Shown piece after piece: positions 23,589 to 27,759 of a stretch of 27,759 nt of DNA. Location: assembly GCA_964443435.1 (NCBI GenBank), contig CAYUCW010000029.1, forward strand, positions 1 through 27,759, given 5' to 3'. The stretch's first letter is position 1, and every line of letters begins with the position of its first letter. The DNA comes from Pseudaquidulcibacter sp964443435 (GTDB lineage Bacteria > Pseudomonadota > Alphaproteobacteria > Caulobacterales > Aquidulcibacteraceae). The translations under genes were made by a program, and so were the position numbers. The notes under the pieces were generated by a model, which was not told the DNA's origin, did no database searches, and worked only from the letters and a program-made list of their open reading frames with translations.

Positions 23589-25157
23589 ATGTCACTTGCC
23601 CGTAATACATTCACTCAATTTTTCTTCACAATGTTTTCAAGACTTTTGGGCTATGCACGTGACAGGGCAATATCAAATATGTTGGGCGCAGGGTTTGTTG
23701 GTGACGCGTTTGCCACCGCGCAAATGTTCCCTAATCTATTCAGACGTATCCTAGCCGAAGGTGCATTTTCTCAGGCTTTTGTGCCAGTCTTTGCAAGAAC
23801 CACCAAAGATAAAGGTAAGGAAGAAGCGCTTAAAATGGCTTCGGAAACTTTTTCGGTATTATTATTTTTCACAATTATAATTGTGATAATTGCGCAAGTT
23901 TGCATGCCTTGGATAATGCTTGTAATCCATTCGGGTTATAAGGATGATAAGATTGCGTTTAATCTGGCGATTTTACTTACCCAATTAACAATGCCGTATT
24001 TAATAGGTATGGCACTATCTAGTTTATTTTCAGGGGTTTTAAATACTTTTGAAAAATTCGCGCTTTCAAGCTTTGTTCCATCATTACAGAATATTTGTAT
24101 TCTTGCACTTATTTTCTGGACGCATGACGCACAAAAAGCGGCAGTTCTCGGCGCGATAGGCATAACAATTTCAGGGGTTTTACAGGCGGCATTTTTATAT
24201 TATGGCTGCTATAAGCTTGGTTTTAGTTTAAAGCTTGGCGTTCCAAAACTTACGCCAAATGTGAAAACCATACTTGCGCTTATGGGCCCTGCGGTTATTT
24301 CGGGTTCGGCAACCCAAATAAATGTATTTATTTCACAGGCGCTTGCAAGTTTTGAAACCGGCGCGAAATCTTGGCTCTATGCCGCCGATAGACTATTTCA
24401 ATTACCATTAGGCCTTATTGGTGTGGCGATTGGCGTGGCTTTATTGCCGAGGCTTTCAAAGGCGGTCGCCGATACATCAGGAACACGTGATGATCATAAA
24501 GCAATTTCCGAAGGCTTTGTTTTATCAATGGCGCTTACACTTCCTGCGGCGGTGGCGCTTTTGGTTATACCTTATTTCCTTATGTATGGTTTTTGGCTTG
24601 GTGGTAAGTTTGGCGTTACTGATGTGCAAAATACTGCCTATGCGCTTACACATTATGCTTGGGGGGTTCCTGCATTTGTTTTAATACGTATTTTCGCGCC
24701 ACCATTTTTTGCGCACCAAGATACAAAATCACCAATGAATTATGCAATTGCAGGGGTTATTGCCAATATTATAATTGGCGCAGGCTTATTTTTAATATTT
24801 CATAATATTAATAAAACAGGCTATATTGGGCTTGCGATTGGTACATCAATTGCGGCATGGATTAATGCGCTTCTACTTGGGTATAATTTATTAAAAAGAG
24901 ATTGGTGGCGAATTGAAAAATCATCAATTTCAAGAATGATTAAAATCATAATCTCTTCAATCATTATGGGCATTTATTTATATTTTGCAGGTCAAAATCA
25001 AGATTTAATTCTTTCATGGTTTGAATTTATGCCATTTGGCGGTAAAGAATTGGCAATTCTAATCGTAAGTCTTTTAGGTTTTGCAATTTATGGCTTGGCG
25101 GCAATCTTCACCAAGGCCCTTACCATGCAAGACATAAGAGCGGTCATAAAAAAATAA
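23589..25157 (+). CDS. murJ: lipid II flippase MurJ
   Basis: Moves lipid II across the inner membrane for peptidoglycan synthesis. 522 aa from the ATG at 23589, one base after glnD; the frame extends upstream inside glnD but the family starts here. Signatures: SRLLGYARD with the essential Arg pair region, then FPNLFRRILAEGAFSQAFVPVFA, and GVAIGVALLPRLSKA later. About 14 membrane helices are expected, matching the hydrophobic spacing. It is coupled to glnD by position and is followed by trpS after 20 bases. Together with murQ and nagA it makes peptidoglycan turnover well represented in the window. Confidence 0.95.
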   Translation: MSLARNTFTQFFFTMFSRLLGYARDRAISNMLGAGFVGDAFATAQMFPNLFRRILAEGAFSQAFVPVFARTTKDKGKEEALKMASETFSVLLFFTIIIVIIAQVCMPWIMLVIHSGYKDDKIAFNLAILLTQLTMPYLIGMALSSLFSGVLNTFEKFALSSFVPSLQNICILALIFWTHDAQKAAVLGAIGITISGVLQAAFLYYGCYKLGFSLKLGVPKLTPNVKTILALMGPAVISGSATQINVFISQALASFETGAKSWLYAADRLFQLPLGLIGVAIGVALLPRLSKAVADTSGTRDDHKAISEGFVLSMALTLPAAVALLVIPYFLMYGFWLGGKFGVTDVQNTAYALTHYAWGVPAFVLIRIFAPPFFAHQDTKSPMNYAIAGVIANIIIGAGLFLIFHNINKTGYIGLAIGTSIAAWINALLLGYNLLKRDWWRIEKSSISRMIKIIISSIIMGIYLYFAGQNQDLILSWFEFMPFGGKELAILIVSLLGFAIYGLAAIFTKALTMQDIRAVIKK

Positions 25158-25177
25158 TATAGTAAAATAGGTAAATT

Positions 25178-26188
25178 ATGAGCGAGCAAAGACAAAAACG
25201 TGTATTTTCGGGCGTGCAACCAACCGCAAATATTCACCTTGGCAATTATTTGGGGGCAATTAAAAGATTTGTTCCTATGTCACAGGAAATGGAATCGCTT
25301 TTCTGCGTTGTGGATTTGCACGCAATCACGGTTCCGCAAGATCCTAAGCTTTTGAAAAATCAAACTCGTGAAGTTGCCGCTGCCTATCTTGCCGCAGGGA
25401 TTGATCCCAATAAATCAATAATTTTTGCGCAATCAAATGTAAGTGCGCATGCCGAACTTGCTTGGATTTTAAATTGTACCGCGCGTATGGGCTGGCTTGA
25501 GCGTATGACGCAATTCAAAGACAAAGCGGGCGAAAATTCACAAAGGGTATCGGTAGGCTTATTCACCTATCCAATTTTAATGGCGGCGGATATTCTTGCC
25601 TATCACGCCACCCATGTACCAGTTGGTGAAGATCAAAAACAACATCTTGAGCTTGCGCGCGATATTGCCCAAAAATTCAATAATGATTTTAAAGCCAAAG
25701 ATTTCTTCCCAATGCCAGAGCCTTTAATTGCCAAAGAATCGGCGCGGATTATGTCGCTTCAAGATGGCACAAAAAAAATGTCGAAATCGGACCCTGCGGA
25801 TAATTCAAGAATTAATTTAACCGATACCGCCGATACGATTGCCAAGAAATTTAAAAAGGCAAAAACCGATTTATTTCTTATGCCTGAAACTATCGAAGAT
25901 TGCGAAACTAGACCAGAAGTTGATAATCTTATCGGGATTTATGCCGCGCTTACGGGTGAGGAGAAGCAAAGCGTGATTGATACTTTCGCAGGGCAGGGCT
26001 TTGGCGCATTTAAGCCAAAACTTGCGGAAATTGCGGTGGAAAATCTTGCACCTATTAATCAAAGAATGCGCGATTTTATGAATGATCCCGCAGAAATCGA
26101 TAGAATCCTTAAAAATGGTGCCGCGCGCGCAAATGAAATTGCCGCGCCAATTCTTGCTAAAACAAAAGAAATAGTTGGCTTTTTATAA
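25178..26188 (+). CDS. trpS: tryptophanyl-tRNA synthetase
   Basis: Charges tRNA-Trp. 336 aa, class I. RVFSGVQPTANIHLGNYLGA carries the HIGH-type motif (HLGN, 20-23) and GTKKMSKSDP the KMSKS loop (200-204). The active-site block PVGEDQKQHLELARDIA is intact. TAGG precedes the ATG. It is the ordinary bacterial single-copy type, in the conserved alphaproteobacterial position after murJ. Confidence 0.97.
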   Translation: MSEQRQKRVFSGVQPTANIHLGNYLGAIKRFVPMSQEMESLFCVVDLHAITVPQDPKLLKNQTREVAAAYLAAGIDPNKSIIFAQSNVSAHAELAWILNCTARMGWLERMTQFKDKAGENSQRVSVGLFTYPILMAADILAYHATHVPVGEDQKQHLELARDIAQKFNNDFKAKDFFPMPEPLIAKESARIMSLQDGTKKMSKSDPADNSRINLTDTADTIAKKFKKAKTDLFLMPETIEDCETRPEVDNLIGIYAALTGEEKQSVIDTFAGQGFGAFKPKLAEIAVENLAPINQRMRDFMNDPAEIDRILKNGAARANEIAAPILAKTKEIVGFL

Positions 26189-26240
26189 TTTTAGTGGCAA
26201 ACTATGAAATTATAGACGCAAGTAGAATTTTGAGGATAAA

Positions 26241-27284
26241 ATGGATATTGGACAAACACTTAGAAGCATTGGTGTGAAAGCTAAATCAATCTTCAAATCA
26301 AAACCTGTTTTTAACGCAAATTCAAATGTTCCACCGGCGCAAGATGGTGAAATTCAAGAGCCTGTATTAAAAAAGAAGAAAAATTATAAAGTCTTATTGG
26401 TTTTATTGCTTCTTTTCTTGGTTCCGCTTTATTATATTTTGGGCGCGGTGTTTGCCCATAAAATAAATGATAATCTTGACTTTAAAGTTATAAAGCCAGA
26501 AACGGGTAAATCGCACACTATTGCGGTGGTTTCAGGCCTTATTGATAGAGAAGTAAATAAAACTAAATGGGCACCAAATACCCAAATGTTTGAGCCAGCG
26601 GCGCTTTTACGCTATGGCGGTAATATGGTGAATTTCCAATCGGGAATTATTCGCGCCCTTAATACAAGTGTTTATGAAATTGAAAATCGTTTGGCGCGGG
26701 TGCGCGGCACTTCGGCGGCGGACGCGGATATGTCGGCGGCGCGTCAGGGGCTTTCACGTTCTCCTGAAACATGGATTCTTGATCCGCTTCCAACCTCTTC
26801 TGCGGATGGTGAATATCGCAAGGCACTTGCCGCGCTTAATCGCTATAATAATAGGCTTGCAAGCGGCCAAGCAAGTTTTGAAGTAAGAAGCGATAATCTT
26901 CAAGGCATTCTTGAGCATATTGCCCTTGATCTTGGTGGTGTCTCCGATAGTTTAGACAAGCAAATTGTGGCGGGTCAAAAAGTATTTATAGACAGACGCG
27001 CCGATAAATTATTTTATTATTCAAAGGGTCAGGCCTATGCATATTTCATAGTGCTTAGGGCACTTCGTGAAGATTATGCGCCAATAATTGCCGAAAGACG
27101 CATTGGCACTTTATATGAAGATATGTTGCAGCAATTAGGAAAAGCCGCAGAAATGCAGCCAGTCATGGTGCAAAACGCTTCTATGGATTCATATTTTTTG
27201 CCAAATCATCTTGCGGCAGAGGGCTTTTATATCCTAAGGGCGCGCGCAAGACTTCGTGAAATCACCGATATTCTGCAAAGGTAG
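26241..27284 (+). CDS. DUF2333 family protein
   Basis: 347 aa. A cytoplasmic N-terminus of about 48 residues ends in KKKKNYK, followed by one membrane helix (about 50-71), and the rest should lie in the periplasm. The outer part is helical, with WAPNTQMFEPAALLRYGGNM, FQSGIIRAL and SKGQAYAYFIVLRALREDY matching DUF2333, a family of unknown function found in proteobacteria. GAGG lies a few bases before the ATG. It follows trpS after 52 bases and precedes the stress-protein gene by three. Confidence 0.85.
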   Translation: MDIGQTLRSIGVKAKSIFKSKPVFNANSNVPPAQDGEIQEPVLKKKKNYKVLLVLLLLFLVPLYYILGAVFAHKINDNLDFKVIKPETGKSHTIAVVSGLIDREVNKTKWAPNTQMFEPAALLRYGGNMVNFQSGIIRALNTSVYEIENRLARVRGTSAADADMSAARQGLSRSPETWILDPLPTSSADGEYRKALAALNRYNNRLASGQASFEVRSDNLQGILEHIALDLGGVSDSLDKQIVAGQKVFIDRRADKLFYYSKGQAYAYFIVLRALREDYAPIIAERRIGTLYEDMLQQLGKAAEMQPVMVQNASMDSYFLPNHLAAEGFYILRARARLREITDILQR

Positions 27285-27287
27285 ATT

Positions 27288-27758
27288 ATGCCAAATCGTA
27301 AACTTCTTTGTATTGCCGATGGCTCTCTTGAATGCCGCTCCGCTGTGGTGTTTGGGGCGCAAAGGGCGCATCTTACAAATTCGGAATTAATTATCCTAAG
27401 AATAATTGAGCCGATTGATAACTCTTTATGGGGTTTAATGGGTGATGCGGCGCGTGAAGAATTAAGGCAAGAAGCTTTGCTTGATTTACAAAATCTATCG
27501 GAAATCGCCAAGCAAGCAGGGATTACACCAAACACAATTATTCGCGAAGGCGAAGCCCATGCCCAAATCAGAGAGCAAATTGACCAAGATGAAGGAATTA
27601 AGTCTTTATTGCTTGCGTCTTCGGGCGGTAAAAATGGCCCTGGGCCCTTGGTGACGGCGGCAACGCGCGGCTCTATTGCTTTTGGAAAACGCGCGGTGGC
27701 GATTATGATTATCCCTGATGGACTTGATGATGCCGCAATCAGGGACTTAGCGAGTTAA
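27288..27758 (+). CDS. universal stress protein (UspA family)
   Basis: 156 aa, one USP domain, complete with its TAA one base before the window end. It opens with KLLCIADGSLECRSAVVFGA, has the central REGEAHAQIREQI stretch, and ends KRAVAIMIIP. The expected ATP loop (GxxGxGxxxxxxxGS) reads SSGGKNGPGPLVTAATRGS, partly degenerate. In related genomes I recall nifU/nfuA following this gene, so the next gene may be an Fe-S scaffold. Its role is probably growth-arrest or stress related; the ligand is unknown. Confidence 0.88.
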   Translation: MPNRKLLCIADGSLECRSAVVFGAQRAHLTNSELIILRIIEPIDNSLWGLMGDAAREELRQEALLDLQNLSEIAKQAGITPNTIIREGEAHAQIREQIDQDEGIKSLLLASSGGKNGPGPLVTAATRGSIAFGKRAVAIMIIPDGLDDAAIRDLAS

Positions 27759-27759
27759 A

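Noticed and set aside
26186..26216. TATAATTT...AAATTATA inverted repeat after trpS
   Set aside because: A short AT-only stem with a long loop; likely chance in AT-rich DNA.
1..27759. CRISPR arrays, tRNA or rRNA genes, integrases, transposases, defence or toxin-antitoxin genes
   Set aside because: None seen on either strand; no regularly spaced repeats, no GTTCGA-type T-arm with a cloverleaf, and no matching protein signatures.

Overview
The window is a chromosomal stretch of an AT-rich alphaproteobacterium. The class call rests on family content: a TrcR/DUF1013 cell-cycle regulator, a DUF4175 (TIGR02302) membrane protein, a DUF465 small protein, a DUF2333 protein, an ABHD10-type hydrolase, an L-2-hydroxyglutarate-oxidase-type flavoprotein, and the gene order glnD-murJ-trpS-DUF2333-usp. 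Two 100-N scaffold gaps suggest a draft or metagenome-assembled genome. The palindromic CCCTC/GAGGG repeats near the left end look, from memory, like dispersed repeats seen in gut bacteria; a gut habitat is inference only.

Layout. (1) 1-1130: a GC-rich scrap that may be a gene end, then an AT-rich orphan membrane-protein gene between two copies of a hairpin-rich repeat. (2) 1142-2590: divergent dienelactone-hydrolase-type protein and TMEM175-family channel. (3) 2661-8024: a coenzyme A block. panB-panC-coaBC-coaX form one overlapping + strand operon. A DUF465 gene and a shared hairpin terminator follow, then trcR-panE on the - strand. Together they encode ketopantoate synthesis and reduction, pantothenate synthesis, its phosphorylation, and conversion to 4'-phosphopantetheine. 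Only aspartate decarboxylase (panD) and the last two steps (coaD, coaE) are not in the window. (4) 8161-12575: a lipoprotein, divergent from a tight msrA / FAD oxidoreductase / DUF4175 operon. (5) 12572-16665: murQ-EVE-hypothetical (-) divergent from nagB-II-nagA (+), an amino-sugar and cell-wall recycling module. The divergent spacer holds a 107-bp MITE-like palindromic element and a 14-bp direct repeat. (6) 16662-17899: a 58-aa membrane protein, a GC-rich structured island and an ABHD10-like hydrolase. (7) 17950-20239: a GT4/GT9 glycosyltransferase pair, probably for envelope glycans. (8) 20357-27758: infC (apparent AUA start) with a strong terminator, then glnD, murJ, trpS, DUF2333 and a universal stress protein, all co-directional.

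How it works together: most of the window is housekeeping (CoA supply, peptidoglycan precursor export and recycling, nitrogen sensing, translation). I found no CRISPR array, tRNA, rRNA, prophage, toxin-antitoxin or defence system. The least explained items are non-coding: the paired repeats at 72-198 and 978-1127, the MITE-like element at 14267-14373, and the structured island at 17027-17146. Both N gaps are placeholders. The first sits between two identical 55-bp contig ends, so nothing is likely missing. The second hides roughly 100 codons of glnD.
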